A stretch of 64,000 nt of DNA from Paracidovorax avenae (GTDB lineage Bacteria > Pseudomonadota > Gammaproteobacteria > Burkholderiales > Burkholderiaceae_C): the NCBI RefSeq assembly GCF_040892545.1, contig NZ_CP156079.1, forward strand, positions 1,302,001 to 1,366,000. The letters are read 5' to 3'. Positions 47,989 through 57,699 of this stretch are shown piece after piece. Below the pieces are notes generated by a model that was not told the DNA's origin, did not search any database, and was given only the letters and a program-made list of their open reading frames with translations. Position numbers and translations under genes: made by a program. The first letter of the stretch is position 1, and each line of letters opens with the position of its first letter.

Positions 47989-48963
47989 ATGCAAGCCATG
48001 CAATATGTGACCGCCGCGATCCTGGCGGCCTTCGTGGGTTACGTGGGCGCCTGGTACGTGGGCGCCATCGAAGGCAATTTCGCGCTGCTGCTGCTGCTGG
48101 CGACGGTGGTGACCGGCGCCTACTGGCTGGCCGAGCGCTTCATCTTCCTGCCACGGCGCCGCCGTGCGGCCCAGGCTATCGAGGAGGCAGCCGTGCAGCG
48201 GCGCGCCGAGCTGGACCGCATGGGCATCGCCAAGGTGGACGGCGACGTGCAGGAGGCGAAGGACCGCATCCTGATGCAGCCGTGGTGGCTGGACTGGACG
48301 GCGGGGCTCTTCCCGGTGATCGCCATCGTCTTCGTGCTGCGCTCGTTCCTCTTCGAGCCGTTCAAGATTCCCTCCGGATCGATGATCCCGACCCTGCTGG
48401 TGGGCGACCTGATCCTCGTGAACAAGTTCACCTACGGCATCCGGCTGCCGGTGATCAACAAGAAGATCACGCAGGGCACGCCGCCCCAGCGGGGCGACGT
48501 GATGGTGTTCCGCTATCCGCCGCAGCCCAGCATGGACTACATCAAGCGCGTGGTCGGCGTGCCGGGCGACGAGATCGCCTACCTGAACAAGCGGCTCACG
48601 GTGAACGGCAAGCCGGTCGAGACCACGGCGCTGCCCGATTTCCTCGACGAGGACACGATGCGCTACTTCAAGCAGTACGACGAGCACCTGGGCGCCAAGC
48701 CGCACCGCATGATCAACAACCCGGACGTGCCGGCATTCATCCAGGGGGCCAGCGACTATGCCTTCCGCGAGAATTGCCGCTACAGCGTGGAAGGGGTGGT
48801 GTGCAAGGTGCCCGAGGGCCACTATTTCATGATGGGCGACAACCGCGATAATTCGCTCGATTCACGCTATTGGGGCTTCGTGCCCGACGCGAACATCGTC
48901 GGCAAGGCCTTTTTCGTGTGGATGAATTTCAGCAACCTGAAGCGCATCGGCGGTTTCCAGTAG
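47989..48963 (+). CDS. lepB: Signal peptidase I
   Basis: A 324-residue inner-membrane serine-lysine protease that cleaves signal peptides. Two or three N-terminal helices precede the catalytic domain; the nucleophile Ser is in KIPSGSMIPTLLVGD and the Lys base in YIKRVVGVPGDEIAY. Box E appears as GHYFMMGDNRDNSLDSRYWGFV, here by its core MGDNRDNS. It is the only signal peptidase I in the window and lies between lepA and the DUF4845 gene. Confidence 0.97.
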   Translation: MQAMQYVTAAILAAFVGYVGAWYVGAIEGNFALLLLLATVVTGAYWLAERFIFLPRRRRAAQAIEEAAVQRRAELDRMGIAKVDGDVQEAKDRILMQPWWLDWTAGLFPVIAIVFVLRSFLFEPFKIPSGSMIPTLLVGDLILVNKFTYGIRLPVINKKITQGTPPQRGDVMVFRYPPQPSMDYIKRVVGVPGDEIAYLNKRLTVNGKPVETTALPDFLDEDTMRYFKQYDEHLGAKPHRMINNPDVPAFIQGASDYAFRENCRYSVEGVVCKVPEGHYFMMGDNRDNSLDSRYWGFVPDANIVGKAFFVWMNFSNLKRIGGFQ

Positions 48964-49020
48964 CGGCTTGCCGCGGGCCGCGGCGCTCCCCAATACATAC
49001 CTAAGAAGAGGGTCCGGACC

Positions 49021-49422
49021 ATGGGTCTGCATCAGCACCACCTGCCTCGCTCCGCATCGAACACCCCGCGGGCGGTCCGGCGATCCCGCCAGCGCGGCCT
49101 GTCCTTCATCGGCCTGGTGTTCCTCGCCGTGTTCGCGGTGGCGGTATTCGCCGTCGGCGGCCAGTCCGTGCCCATCTTCCTGGAGTACCAGGCCATCCGC
49201 AAGGCGGCCGCCAAGGCAGCGCGCGAGGCATCCACGGTGCCGGAGGTGCGGGCCTCCTTCGACCGGGCAGCCACCATCGACAACATCAGCTCCATCAGCG
49301 GCAAGGACCTCGAAGTGACGAAGCGCAACGACAAGATCGTGGTGTCCTTCAGCTACTCGCGAGAGATCGCGCTCGTCGGCCCTGCCTACCTCGTGTACCG
49401 CTTCCACGAGCAGACCAACTGA
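49021..49422 (+). CDS. DUF4845 single-pass membrane protein
   Basis: A 133-residue protein of the DUF4845 family that sits between lepB and rnc in many beta- and gamma-proteobacteria. One hydrophobic segment (about residues 27-47: [21 protein letters not shown]) resembles a type IV pilin-like N-terminal helix, preceded by RQRG. The rest, including [21 protein letters not shown], is likely periplasmic. No function is established. Confidence 0.87.
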   Translation: MGLHQHHLPRSASNTPRAVRRSRQRGLSFIGLVFLAVFAVAVFAVGGQSVPIFLEYQAIRKAAAKAAREASTVPEVRASFDRAATIDNISSISGKDLEVTKRNDKIVVSFSYSREIALVGPAYLVYRFHEQTN

Positions 49423-49447
49423 TCCTTTTCTACCTTCCTTCTCCGTT

Positions 49448-50134
49448 TTGGTTTCACCCAGCCTTTCCGCGCTGCAGGACCGCCTGCAGCATGCCTTCTC
49501 CGATCCATCCCTGCTGCAGCGGGCCATCACGCACCGCAGCTTCTCGGCCGACCACAACGAACGCCTGGAGTTTCTCGGCGATTCGGTGCTGAATCTGGCC
49601 GTATCGAGCCTGCTCTACCAGCGCCTGCGCGACCTGCCGGAAGGCGATCTCTCCCGGGTGCGGGCCAACCTGGTGCGCCAGGAAGCCCTGCACGGCCTGG
49701 CCCTGGGCCTGCAGCTGCCGCAGGTGCTGCGCCTGGGCGAAGGCGAGACGAAGTCCGGCGGCAAGCAGCGCCCGTCCATCCTGGCCGATGCCCTGGAAGC
49801 CCTGATCGGGGCCGTCTACCTGGATGCCGGCTACCAGTGCGCAGAGGCACTGGTGCATCGGCTCTACCAGGACGTGGAGATCAATCCACGCATGCAGGCG
49901 GCCGAGAAGGATGCCAAGACCGCATTGCAGGAGTGGCTGCAGGGCCGCAAAATGAAACTGCCGCAGTACCGCGTGGTCGCCACCGTGGGGGCCGCCCACC
50001 GGCAGACCTTCGACGTGGAATGCGATATCCCGGAACTGGGCCTGACCGAGCGCGGCATCGGCGGATCGCGGAGGGCGGGCGAACAGGCTGCCGCCGCCGC
50101 CATGCTGGCCACCCTGAAAGCGAAACACCCATGA
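49448..50134 (+). CDS. rnc: Ribonuclease III
   Basis: A 228-residue double-strand-specific endoribonuclease needed for rRNA processing. The RNase III signature [14 protein letters not shown] and the second acidic cluster [17 protein letters not shown] are present; a double-stranded RNA-binding domain follows (about residues 155-225, [20 protein letters not shown]). It appears to start at a TTG at 49448, since no ATG or GTG fits the family N-terminus. It overlaps era by four bases. Confidence 0.95.
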   Translation: MVSPSLSALQDRLQHAFSDPSLLQRAITHRSFSADHNERLEFLGDSVLNLAVSSLLYQRLRDLPEGDLSRVRANLVRQEALHGLALGLQLPQVLRLGEGETKSGGKQRPSILADALEALIGAVYLDAGYQCAEALVHRLYQDVEINPRMQAAEKDAKTALQEWLQGRKMKLPQYRVVATVGAAHRQTFDVECDIPELGLTERGIGGSRRAGEQAAAAAMLATLKAKHP

Positions 50135-51156
50135 ACTCCTCTCCCCCCCCCGCTCCCGGCGCACCCCAGGACGACCTGGAGGCCATGCTGGCGGCGGCAC
50201 GCCCCGGCGCGGCCGCGCCGGGTGCAGGTTCCGGTGCGCAGGAGACCCCGGCGGCCCCGGGCCCGCAACGCTGCGGGCTCATCGCCATCGTGGGCAAGCC
50301 CAATGTCGGCAAGTCCACCCTCATGAACGCGCTGGTGGGCCAGAAGATCAGCATCACCTCGCGCAAGGCGCAGACCACCCGCCACCGCATCACCGGCATC
50401 CGCACCCAGGGCGCGACGCAGTTCGTGTTCGTCGATACGCCGGGCTTCCAGACCAAGCACAGCACGGCGCTCAACAAGTCGCTCAACAAGACGGTGATGG
50501 GCGCGATCGGCGACGTGGATCTCATCCTCTTCGTGGTCGAGGCCGGCAGCTTCACGCTGGCCGACGCCAAGGTGCTGTCGCTGTTCAAGCCCGGCATCCC
50601 CACGCTGCTCATCGCCAACAAGCTCGATACCGTGCACCGCCGTGCGGAGATCGCCCCGTGGCTCAAGGGCATGCAGGAGCGGCATCCGTTCGCGGAGTTC
50701 GTGCCGATGTCGGCCAAGAACAAGGGCGACATCGAGCGCCTCTTCGGGATCTGCGAGAAGTACCTGCCCGAGCAGCCCTGGTGGTATGCCGAGGATGAGC
50801 TGACGGACCGCAGTGAGAAATTCCTCGCGAGCGAGACCGTGCGCGAGAAGCTGTTCCGCTTCACCGGCGACGAGCTGCCCTACACCTCCACCGTGGTGAT
50901 CGACAAGTTCGAGGAAGAGCCCAGCAAGACGCACAAGCGCTTCGTCCGCGTCGCGGCGACGATCGTCGTGGAGCGCGATGGCCACAAGGCCATGGTGATC
51001 GGCGAAAAGGGCGAGCGCCTCAAGCGAATCAGCACCGACGCCCGCATGGAACTCGAGAAGCTGCTGGGCGCCAAGGTGTTCCTGGAGGTCTGGGTCAAGG
51101 TGCGTTCCGGCTGGGCGGACGACGAGGCCCGGGTGCGGTCCTTCGGGTATGAGTGA
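50131..51156 (+). CDS. era: GTPase Era
   Basis: A 341-residue GTPase that binds 16S rRNA and is needed for 30S subunit maturation. G1 is [16 protein letters not shown]3 DTPGF, G4 NKLD, and the C-terminal KH domain has [22 protein letters not shown] (landmark [10 protein letters not shown]). A 45-residue Ala/Pro-rich N-terminal extension precedes the G domain, longer than in E. coli Era. It is coupled to rnc by an ATGA overlap. Confidence 0.97.
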   Translation: MNSSPPPAPGAPQDDLEAMLAAARPGAAAPGAGSGAQETPAAPGPQRCGLIAIVGKPNVGKSTLMNALVGQKISITSRKAQTTRHRITGIRTQGATQFVFVDTPGFQTKHSTALNKSLNKTVMGAIGDVDLILFVVEAGSFTLADAKVLSLFKPGIPTLLIANKLDTVHRRAEIAPWLKGMQERHPFAEFVPMSAKNKGDIERLFGICEKYLPEQPWWYAEDELTDRSEKFLASETVREKLFRFTGDELPYTSTVVIDKFEEEPSKTHKRFVRVAATIVVERDGHKAMVIGEKGERLKRISTDARMELEKLLGAKVFLEVWVKVRSGWADDEARVRSFGYE

Positions 51157-51300
51157 CGAACACCCCCCTGAGGCGCTGCGCGCCTGCCCCCCTCTCCTGC
51201 GGGAGGGGGGACGACGCCAGCGGCCCGGCGAAGCCGGTTCCGCGGCGTCTGCTGGCGTGGCCTGCTCCGCGGCCTTCTGAAGGATGTGGGCCGCGCCGGT
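51157..51300. repeat. Comamonadaceae-type intergenic repeat after era
   Basis: CCCCCCTC (51187-51194) pairs exactly with GAGGGGGG (51203-51210), inside a CCCCTGAGGCGCTGCGCGCC context and a following GC-rich tail with a further GCCGCGG-rich part. Elements of this form recur between genes in Acidovorax and relatives (from general knowledge). Only one copy was noticed in this window. Confidence 0.5.
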
Positions 51301-51424
51301 TTCATGCGCCGTGGCCCTTGCCGGAGGGCCATGGATGTGCGTTGATCGGCATCACGACCTTCCGCATGGAAGTCTGCCCCGTCTCTCCGCATTCGCGGAC
51401 CCTTCGCAGAAATAGTCGCCCTCC

Positions 51425-52207
51425 ATGGCCGCACGCCGCATTTCCGACGAACCCGCCTATGTGCTGCACCGCTACGACTGGAGCGAGTCCAGCCTGATCC
51501 TGGATGTGTTCACGCGCCACCATGGGCGGGTGGCGCTGGTGGCCAGGGGGGCGAAGAAGCCGACGTCCAATTTCCGGCCCGTGCTGCTGCCGCTGCAGCC
51601 TTTGCGCGTCACCTATACGCTGAACGGCGAGGGGCGGGAGGAGGTGCATGGGCTCAAGGGGGCCGAGTGGGTGGGCGGACACGTCATGCCGACGGGCGAC
51701 GCGCTGCTTTCGGGCCTGTACCTCAATGAATTGCTGATGCGGCTTCTGGCGCGCGAGGATACGCATGCCGCGCTGTTCGATGCCTACGCCGGCGTGGTGC
51801 GGGTGCTGGCGAGCGAGCATGGCGACGCGCTGGAGCCCGTGCTGCGCAGCTTCGAGTTGCTGCTGCTGCGCGAGATCGGGCTGCTGCCCGCGCTGGATGT
51901 GGAAACGTCCACGCTGGCTCCGCTGGCTCCGGCGGCCCGTTATGCGCTGGTGCCGGAGGCCGGTCTGCGGCCGGCCCTTCCGTCGGACCGCAGCACGCTC
52001 GGCGGTGCGCAGTGGCGCCAGCTGGAGCGTTCGCTGGGCGACGCCCAGCCCTACACGGCCACGTTGCGTGCGATCGTGGCGGGGATTGCCGCCAGCGCTT
52101 CTCCGGCCGCGGATCTCAAGCCGCAGCTGCGTGCCCTGCTGCAATACCATTGCGGCAGTCCCCTGCTGCGGACGCGGCAGCTCATGATCGATCTCCAATC
52201 CCTATGA
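51425..52207 (+). CDS. recO: DNA repair protein RecO
   Basis: A 260-residue recombination mediator that helps load RecA onto SSB-coated DNA through RecFOR. The N-terminal OB fold is seen as [36 protein letters not shown] (landmark [12 protein letters not shown]). The C-terminal helical part has [21 protein letters not shown] and [13 protein letters not shown]. The zinc cysteines of some RecO proteins are absent. It ends in a four-base overlap with pdxJ. Confidence 0.95.
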   Translation: MAARRISDEPAYVLHRYDWSESSLILDVFTRHHGRVALVARGAKKPTSNFRPVLLPLQPLRVTYTLNGEGREEVHGLKGAEWVGGHVMPTGDALLSGLYLNELLMRLLAREDTHAALFDAYAGVVRVLASEHGDALEPVLRSFELLLLREIGLLPALDVETSTLAPLAPAARYALVPEAGLRPALPSDRSTLGGAQWRQLERSLGDAQPYTATLRAIVAGIAASASPAADLKPQLRALLQYHCGSPLLRTRQLMIDLQSL

Positions 52208-52980
52208 CCCAGCATTCCGTGCGTACTGCCCTGTCGGTGAACGTCAACAAGGTGGCCCTGGTGCGCAATACGCGCCACCTGGGCATTCCCAGCGTGGAGC
52301 GCGCCGCGCTGCTGTGCCTGGAGGCGGGCGCGCAGGGCATCACCATCCATCCGCGCCCGGACGGGCGCCACGTCCGCGCGGGCGACGTGCCCGCGCTGGC
52401 TGCGCTCCTGCGCCAGTGGCCGGACCGCGAGTTCAACATCGAGGGCAATCCGTCGCAGAACCTCATGGAGTTCATCCGGGCCGTGCGGCCGCACCAGGCC
52501 ACCTTTGTCCCGGACGGCGAGGACCAGTTCACCAGCGACCACGGCTGGAGCTTTCCGCAGGACGCCGAGCGCCTGGCGCCCCTGGTGGCCGAATGCCGCG
52601 GGCTGGGCGTGCGCGTGAGCCTGTTCATGGATGCGGAGCCGGCGCAGATGGCTGCCGCGCGTGCCGTGGGTGCCGACCGGGTGGAGCTCTACACCGAACC
52701 CTATGCCGCGGCCTGGGGCACGCCTGCGCAGGAGGCACAGCTCGTGCGTTACGCGGAAGCGGCCCGGGCGGCGCTGGATGCCGGGCTGGGCGTGAACGCC
52801 GGGCATGATCTCAATCGGGACAATCTCGCGGCCTTCGTGGCGCGCGTGCCGGGCCTGATGGAGGTGTCGATCGGGCATGCCTTCGTCGCGGATGCACTGG
52901 AACTGGGCTACGCCGCCACCGTGCAGGCCTACCAGCGCTGCATCGATGCCGGCATGGCGCAGAGGCAGGCCGGCGCATGA
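52204..52980 (+). CDS. pdxJ: Pyridoxine 5'-phosphate synthase
   Basis: A 258-residue TIM-barrel enzyme that condenses deoxyxylulose phosphate with aminoacetone phosphate in vitamin B6 synthesis. Landmarks are [52 protein letters not shown] and [13 protein letters not shown]. It follows recO and precedes acpS, with four-base overlaps on both sides, the normal recO-pdxJ-acpS order. Confidence 0.97.
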   Translation: MTQHSVRTALSVNVNKVALVRNTRHLGIPSVERAALLCLEAGAQGITIHPRPDGRHVRAGDVPALAALLRQWPDREFNIEGNPSQNLMEFIRAVRPHQATFVPDGEDQFTSDHGWSFPQDAERLAPLVAECRGLGVRVSLFMDAEPAQMAAARAVGADRVELYTEPYAAAWGTPAQEAQLVRYAEAARAALDAGLGVNAGHDLNRDNLAAFVARVPGLMEVSIGHAFVADALELGYAATVQAYQRCIDAGMAQRQAGA

Positions 52981-53417
52981 TCTACGGCATCGGCACCGAT
53001 ATCTGCGATGTCCGCCGCATCCGGGCGAGCCTGGAGCGGCATGGGGACCGTTTCGCCGAAAAGGTGCTCGCGGCCGGCGAACTGGACACCTGGCGCGAAC
53101 GCAGCGCGCGCTGGCCCGAGCGCGGCGTGCGCTATCTGGCCACGCGCTTTTCCGCCAAGGAGGCTTTCAGCAAGGCGATCGGCATGGGCATGCGCATGCC
53201 CATGACCTGGCGGGACTGCGAGGTGGCCAAGCTGCCCAGCGGCCAGCCCGTCATCGTGCTGCACGGTGCGCTCAAGGCCTGGTTCGAGTCGCAGGGGCTG
53301 CGCTGCCACCTGAGCGTCACCGACGAGAGCGACTATGCGGCGAGCTTCTGCGTGGTGGAGCGGGGGGATCCGGGCGAGGGCGCCCGCCCGGATGCCGCGC
53401 AACCCCCTCCGGCCTGA
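52977..53417 (+). CDS. acpS: Holo-ACP synthase
   Basis: A 146-residue phosphopantetheinyl transferase that activates the acyl carrier protein encoded by acpP. The metal-binding Asp is in [14 protein letters not shown] and the second motif is [15 protein letters not shown]. It is about 20 residues longer than E. coli AcpS because of a C-terminal Pro/Ala-rich tail. The start overlaps pdxJ by four bases. Confidence 0.96.
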   Translation: MIYGIGTDICDVRRIRASLERHGDRFAEKVLAAGELDTWRERSARWPERGVRYLATRFSAKEAFSKAIGMGMRMPMTWRDCEVAKLPSGQPVIVLHGALKAWFESQGLRCHLSVTDESDYAASFCVVERGDPGEGARPDAAQPPPA

Positions 53418-53471
53418 GCCGCATTGCTCCCGTCCCTCGTTTCTTTTTGCGCACGTACTTCCGTTTCCTGC

Positions 53472-54611
53472 ATGACTGCCCACATCGAACACGCACCCGT
53501 CATCCTCGACATCGCCGGCACGGCGCTCACTGCGGCCGACCGCAGGCGCCTGGCCCATCCGCTCACCGGGGGCATCATCCTCTTCGCCCGGAACTGGGAA
53601 AGCCGCGCGCAGCTGCTGGAGCTCACGGCCTCGATCAAGGCCGTGCGGGACGACCTGCTCATCTGCGTGGACCACGAGGGGGGCCGGGTGCAACGCTTCC
53701 GCACCGACGGTTTCACCCACCTGCCGCCGATGCGTGCACTGGGCGCCCTGTGGATGGACGACGGCCGCCAGGGCCCGGGTACCGGCGCGATGCGCGCGAT
53801 GGATGCCGCCAGCGCCGTCGGCTACGTGCTGGCCAGCGAGTTGCGCGCCTGCGGCGTGGATTTCTCGTTCGCACCGGTGCTGGATCTGGACTGGCCGTCC
53901 GGCGGGGACGGGGCCGCAGGCAGCGCCTCGGCGAGCAGCGTGATCGGCGACCGGGCCTTCCACCGGGACCCGCGCGTGGTGGCGATGCTGGCCAAAAGCG
54001 TGGCGCACGGCATGCTCAAGGCAGGCATGGCGCACTGCGGCAAGCATTTCCCGGGACACGGCTTCGTCGCGGCCGACTCCCATACCGACATACCCGTGGA
54101 CCGGCGTACCCTGGGCGCGATCCTGGCCGATGACGCCGCGCCGTATGCTTGGCTGTCGAACACGCTGACCGGCGTGATGCCGGCGCATGTCATCTATCCG
54201 CGTGTGGACCGGCTTCCGGCGGGGTTTTCGCGCCGGTGGTTGCAGGACGTCCTGCGCCAGCGCCTGCGGTTCAGCGGAGCGGTGTTCAGCGACGATCTCA
54301 GCATGGAAGGCGCCCGCCGCATCGATGGCGATGCGGTGGACTTCGCGACCGCCACGCTCGCGGCGCTCGATGCCGGCTGCGATCTCGTGCTGTTGTGCAA
54401 CCAGAGCCTGGTGGGCGAGGGACGCGAGCAGGGCAGAGCGCTTGACGACGTGCTCGATGCGCTGGAGCGTGCACGCGGCGAAGGGCGCTGGCATCCCAGC
54501 CCGGACAGCGAGGCCCGCCGGCTCGCCCTGCTTCCACAGACGCTGCCCCATCCCTGGGACGAACTCATGCTGGAGCCGGATTACCTGCGGGCGCTGGACT
54601 GCCTGCCTTGA
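53472..54611 (+). CDS. nagZ: Beta-N-acetylhexosaminidase NagZ
   Basis: A 379-residue family 3 glycoside hydrolase that removes GlcNAc from peptidoglycan fragments during cell-wall recycling. Landmarks are GIILFARNWESR, CVDHEGGRVQRF, the catalytic His/Asp loop region in AHCGKHFPGHGFVAADSH, and the nucleophile Asp in FSGAVFSDDLSMEGA. ATG 53472 is used rather than a TTG at 53424. It is the end of the long plus-strand series; the sequence after it can form a large hairpin. Confidence 0.95.
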   Translation: MTAHIEHAPVILDIAGTALTAADRRRLAHPLTGGIILFARNWESRAQLLELTASIKAVRDDLLICVDHEGGRVQRFRTDGFTHLPPMRALGALWMDDGRQGPGTGAMRAMDAASAVGYVLASELRACGVDFSFAPVLDLDWPSGGDGAAGSASASSVIGDRAFHRDPRVVAMLAKSVAHGMLKAGMAHCGKHFPGHGFVAADSHTDIPVDRRTLGAILADDAAPYAWLSNTLTGVMPAHVIYPRVDRLPAGFSRRWLQDVLRQRLRFSGAVFSDDLSMEGARRIDGDAVDFATATLAALDAGCDLVLLCNQSLVGEGREQGRALDDVLDALERARGEGRWHPSPDSEARRLALLPQTLPHPWDELMLEPDYLRALDCLP

Positions 54612-54639
54612 CGCCAGATTGTTTGTAACCAAGTGATTC

Positions 54640-54681
54640 GCGCCCCGCGCGCGGCTTGTTTTTCGTAACAAGCCGGGGCGC
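54640..54681. other. Large hairpin between nagZ and the DUF3300 gene
   Basis: CGGCTTGTT (54652-54660) pairs exactly with AACAAGCCG (54667-54675); GCGCCC (54640-54645) can extend the stem with GGGCGC (54676-54681) across a bulge. A T-run is in the loop, not after the stem, so it is not a standard terminator. Confidence 0.5.
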
Positions 54682-54835
54682 ATGGGAAAACACTGCCGTG
54701 GAGGGCCATGGCATCGCCGCAGGCCGGACACATCGGGCTACACATGGCGTCAACGCGTGCCCAAGCATGGCGTTACGGACAGCAAGCAGTGCCCGCGGCC
54801 ATGAGGGCGGCGCGGCCCTTGCCGGAGGTCTTCCC

Positions 54836-56848
54836 ATGGTGCGTGATCCTGCTCTCCCTGACGTCGCCGTCTCCATCCGGCCCCACCGAGCCGTATTGGG
54901 CACGGCCATCACCTGCATCGCGGCCGCATGTGCGCTGGCCGGCTGCGATCGGGTCACCACTCCCACTCCCCAGGCGGCTGCCAGCGTGCCCGCTCCGGAG
55001 CCCGCGGCCGCCGCGCCTGCCGCCGCATCCGCGCCCGCCGCGGTGCCGGTGGCCTACACGCCGCCATCCGCAGACGTCCTCTACCAGATGGTGGCCCCGA
55101 TCGCCCTCTATCCCGACAAGCTCGTGGCCCAGGTGCTCGCCGGCGCAACCTACCCGGACCAGGTCTCTGCCGCTGAAACCTGGCTCGGCCAGAATCCGGG
55201 GCTCAAGGGCAGTGCCCTGGTGAGTGCGGTGGATTCCCTGCCCTGGGATCCCAGCGTGAAATCCCTGACGGCGTTTCCCAACGTGCTGGAGCAGATGGCT
55301 TCCAACCTGCCCTGGACGACTGCCCTGGGCAAGGCCTATTACCATGATCCTGCCGACGTGATGAACGCCATCCAGGCCATGCGTGCCCGCGCCGCCCATG
55401 CCGGTACGCTGAAGAGTTCACCGCGCCTGCGCGTGGCGACGGTGGAAGCCCGTTCCCTGCCGCCGCCGCTGCCGCCGTCCCAGGCGCCCGTGGCGCTGTA
55501 CCAGGGGCCGGCGGTGGTCGCGCCCCCACCCACCGTCATCACCATCGAGCCCGCCGAGGTGCAGACGGTTTACGTGCCGCGCTATGACCCGGCCGTGGTG
55601 TATGGCACGCCGGTGCCCGTGTATCCCAGCTACCGCTGGGCCGTGCCGGTGCAGCCTGCACCCGTGGCGGTCGTCGCGGGGCCGGACCCCGTGGCCGTAG
55701 GCGCGCTGGCCTTCGGTGCCGGTGTCCTGGTGGGCGCGCTGGCCAGCAGCCACCACCATGGCTGGGGATGGAACGACTGGAATCTGCACTGGGGGCCTCC
55801 GCCTCCGCCGCCGATCGCCTGGGGTCCCGCGCCGCCACCGCCCGCCTGGGGGCCCGCGGTGGTGTACCGCGGAGCCACCTACGTGTCGAACTCACCCACG
55901 GTGATCGAGAACATCCATAACCGCATCACGGTGAACAACCGCAATGTCTATGTGAATGCCCCGGGCCAGCCGCCGGGCCTGCCTGCGCCGGGTACGCCTG
56001 CCATGGGGTTCGCCGGCGGGCCGGGCGCACCCGTGCGCGCTGCCATGGCGCCGCCGATGGGCCCGAACGGGCCGCACGGCCAGTCGCTGGCCGCGGCGCT
56101 GCAGGACAGCCACGCGGCAGGGCAGCGTCCCATGCCGTTCGAGCAGCGCCACATGCAGGCACCGCCACTGCCCGGCGACCGGAGCGGCTTCCACCCATCC
56201 CAGGCCCTCATGCAGGGCCCGGGCGGGGCACCGATGCCGGTGGCGCCGGGCCAGCCCGCCGCTGCGCACGCTTTCGCCCAGCCGGGGGCAGCGGCCGCGC
56301 CCGGTGCGCCGCGCCCATTGTCCGCGGCGTTCCAGGACAGCCGCGCCGGCCATGGCACGCGTCCCATGGAACCTCAGCGTCCCCCGGAGCTGCAGCGTCC
56401 CGCCGAACCGCAACATGCCGCCGAACCCCGGAACAACCCGGCGGCACCGGCCATGGCGTCCGCCATGGGCCTGGCTCCGGCAGGACAGCAGCCGCGGCCG
56501 GAGAACGGGCATGCCCATGGCGCCATGCCCGAGAACCGGAACCAGCATGCCGCCTTCGGGGCGCCTCCTTCCGCCATGCCGGCTCCGTCGCAGCGCCCGC
56601 AGATGCCCACGGATATGTCGATGGCCCATGCCCTGCAGCAGCCTCGCCAGATGGCGGCGCCTGCTCCGCACATGCAGCAGCAGCCCATGCATGCCGAGCC
56701 GCGCAGCATGCCGGTTGCGGCCATGCATGCGCCGCAGCAGCCTGCACCGCGGCCGGCCATGCACGAGGCCATGCGGGAATCCCGGCCCGCGCCGCAGCAG
56801 CAGTCTCCGCACCACGGAGGCGGGCACAGGCCGCACGAAGGCGGCTGA
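54836..56848 (+). CDS. DUF3300 lipoprotein with long Met/His/Gln/Pro-rich tail
   Basis: A 670-residue predicted lipoprotein. A signal sequence ends at lipobox LAGC (about residue 38). A DUF3300 domain follows (about residues 75-300: VLYQMVAPIALYPDKLVAQVLAGATYP and LPWDPSVKSLTAFPNVL as landmarks), then a Gly/Trp/His patch (SSHHHGWGWNDW). The last 300 residues are low-complexity and contain an internal repeat of the form LxAAxQDSxAGxxRPM. ATG 54836 has GGAGG eight bases before it; upstream ATGs lack this. Function is not known. The tail could bind metal or anchor in the cell envelope (inference). Confidence 0.87.
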   Translation: MVRDPALPDVAVSIRPHRAVLGTAITCIAAACALAGCDRVTTPTPQAAASVPAPEPAAAAPAAASAPAAVPVAYTPPSADVLYQMVAPIALYPDKLVAQVLAGATYPDQVSAAETWLGQNPGLKGSALVSAVDSLPWDPSVKSLTAFPNVLEQMASNLPWTTALGKAYYHDPADVMNAIQAMRARAAHAGTLKSSPRLRVATVEARSLPPPLPPSQAPVALYQGPAVVAPPPTVITIEPAEVQTVYVPRYDPAVVYGTPVPVYPSYRWAVPVQPAPVAVVAGPDPVAVGALAFGAGVLVGALASSHHHGWGWNDWNLHWGPPPPPPIAWGPAPPPPAWGPAVVYRGATYVSNSPTVIENIHNRITVNNRNVYVNAPGQPPGLPAPGTPAMGFAGGPGAPVRAAMAPPMGPNGPHGQSLAAALQDSHAAGQRPMPFEQRHMQAPPLPGDRSGFHPSQALMQGPGGAPMPVAPGQPAAAHAFAQPGAAAAPGAPRPLSAAFQDSRAGHGTRPMEPQRPPELQRPAEPQHAAEPRNNPAAPAMASAMGLAPAGQQPRPENGHAHGAMPENRNQHAAFGAPPSAMPAPSQRPQMPTDMSMAHALQQPRQMAAPAPHMQQQPMHAEPRSMPVAAMHAPQQPAPRPAMHEAMRESRPAPQQQSPHHGGGHRPHEGG

Positions 56849-56892
56849 GGTGCTGAATGGAGGGCAGCGGAGGGTGGCCGGGGGCCCTCCCG

Positions 56893-57549
56893 TCAGGCCG
56901 ATGGCTGTGCCGGGGCGTCCGGCGCCACCGGGTCCGTGGCGTGCGCGGGCGCGGTGGGCTGTGTCTGCGCCGCATCCACCGGCCGGGGCGGCGCGCTGGT
57001 CCAGCGCCGCACCACGCGCTGGAAGATGAGTGCGTTGGGGATCTGCAGCAGCACGGGCGCCTCCAGCGTGCCGTGGAAATCCTCGAGCGTGGTGTAGAGC
57101 AGGTTGATGTCCACGACGCGGCCTTTGGCGCCCGGCTTTTCAGCGGTGTCCAGCACCTCGATGTAGTCGCCCAGCCGGAAAGGCCCGACGGTGAAGATCA
57201 GCAGGGCGCAGAACAGGTTGGAGAGCACGCTCCACGCGGCGAAGAACGCGACCGCGCCCACTGCCGCGAAGCCGGTGAATGCCGTCCACAGCACGGTGGC
57301 CGACACCCCCAGCCGTTCCAGCACCAGCAGCACGGCGCTGCCCATGATGATCCAGCGCACCAGGCCGTTGATGGGCACCATGAGCTCGATGGGCCAGTGG
57401 TAGTGGCGGCCGGCACGTTCGAGCAGGCGGCGCAGCGTTCGCTGCAGCAGCAAGGCCAGCACCAGGATGAGCACGATCTGGAAGCCCGGCACGATGATGT
57501 CGAGCCATTCCTGCATCCAGTCGGGAAGGTAGGTGCGGATCCGGTTCAT
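56893..57549 (-). CDS. Small-conductance mechanosensitive channel, short MscS type
   Basis: A 218-residue MscS-family protein. Three helices are visible: two near the N-terminus (IVPGFQIVLILVLALLL; INGLVRWIIMGSAVLLVLERLG) and the pore helix AAVGAVAFFAAWSVLSNLFCALLIF, followed by the beta domain GPFRLGDYIEVLDTAEKPGAKGRV. The C-terminal alpha/beta chamber is short and ends in an Ala/Pro tail. It is likely to release solutes under hypo-osmotic stress. ATG 57549 fits the family start. Confidence 0.9.
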   Translation of the reverse strand: MNRIRTYLPDWMQEWLDIIVPGFQIVLILVLALLLQRTLRRLLERAGRHYHWPIELMVPINGLVRWIIMGSAVLLVLERLGVSATVLWTAFTGFAAVGAVAFFAAWSVLSNLFCALLIFTVGPFRLGDYIEVLDTAEKPGAKGRVVDINLLYTTLEDFHGTLEAPVLLQIPNALIFQRVVRRWTSAPPRPVDAAQTQPTAPAHATDPVAPDAPAQPSA

Positions 57550-57699
57550 GGACAGGGGGTGCAAGGCGGTCAGTGTTCGGGAAATGGTTTGGGAAAGAAC
57601 GGAAGGATGGCTCACCCACGGAGGGAGCATCCCTGCCGGCGAGGGTTCCGCAGGCCGTTCCTGCAGCTGCCTGGGCGGAAAGCGCGCGTGGCGCAGGGG

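Noticed and set aside
46152..47999. Long antisense frame covering lepA
   Set aside because: His/Leu/Asp-rich translation typical of antisense to a GC-rich gene; lepA is clear on the plus strand.
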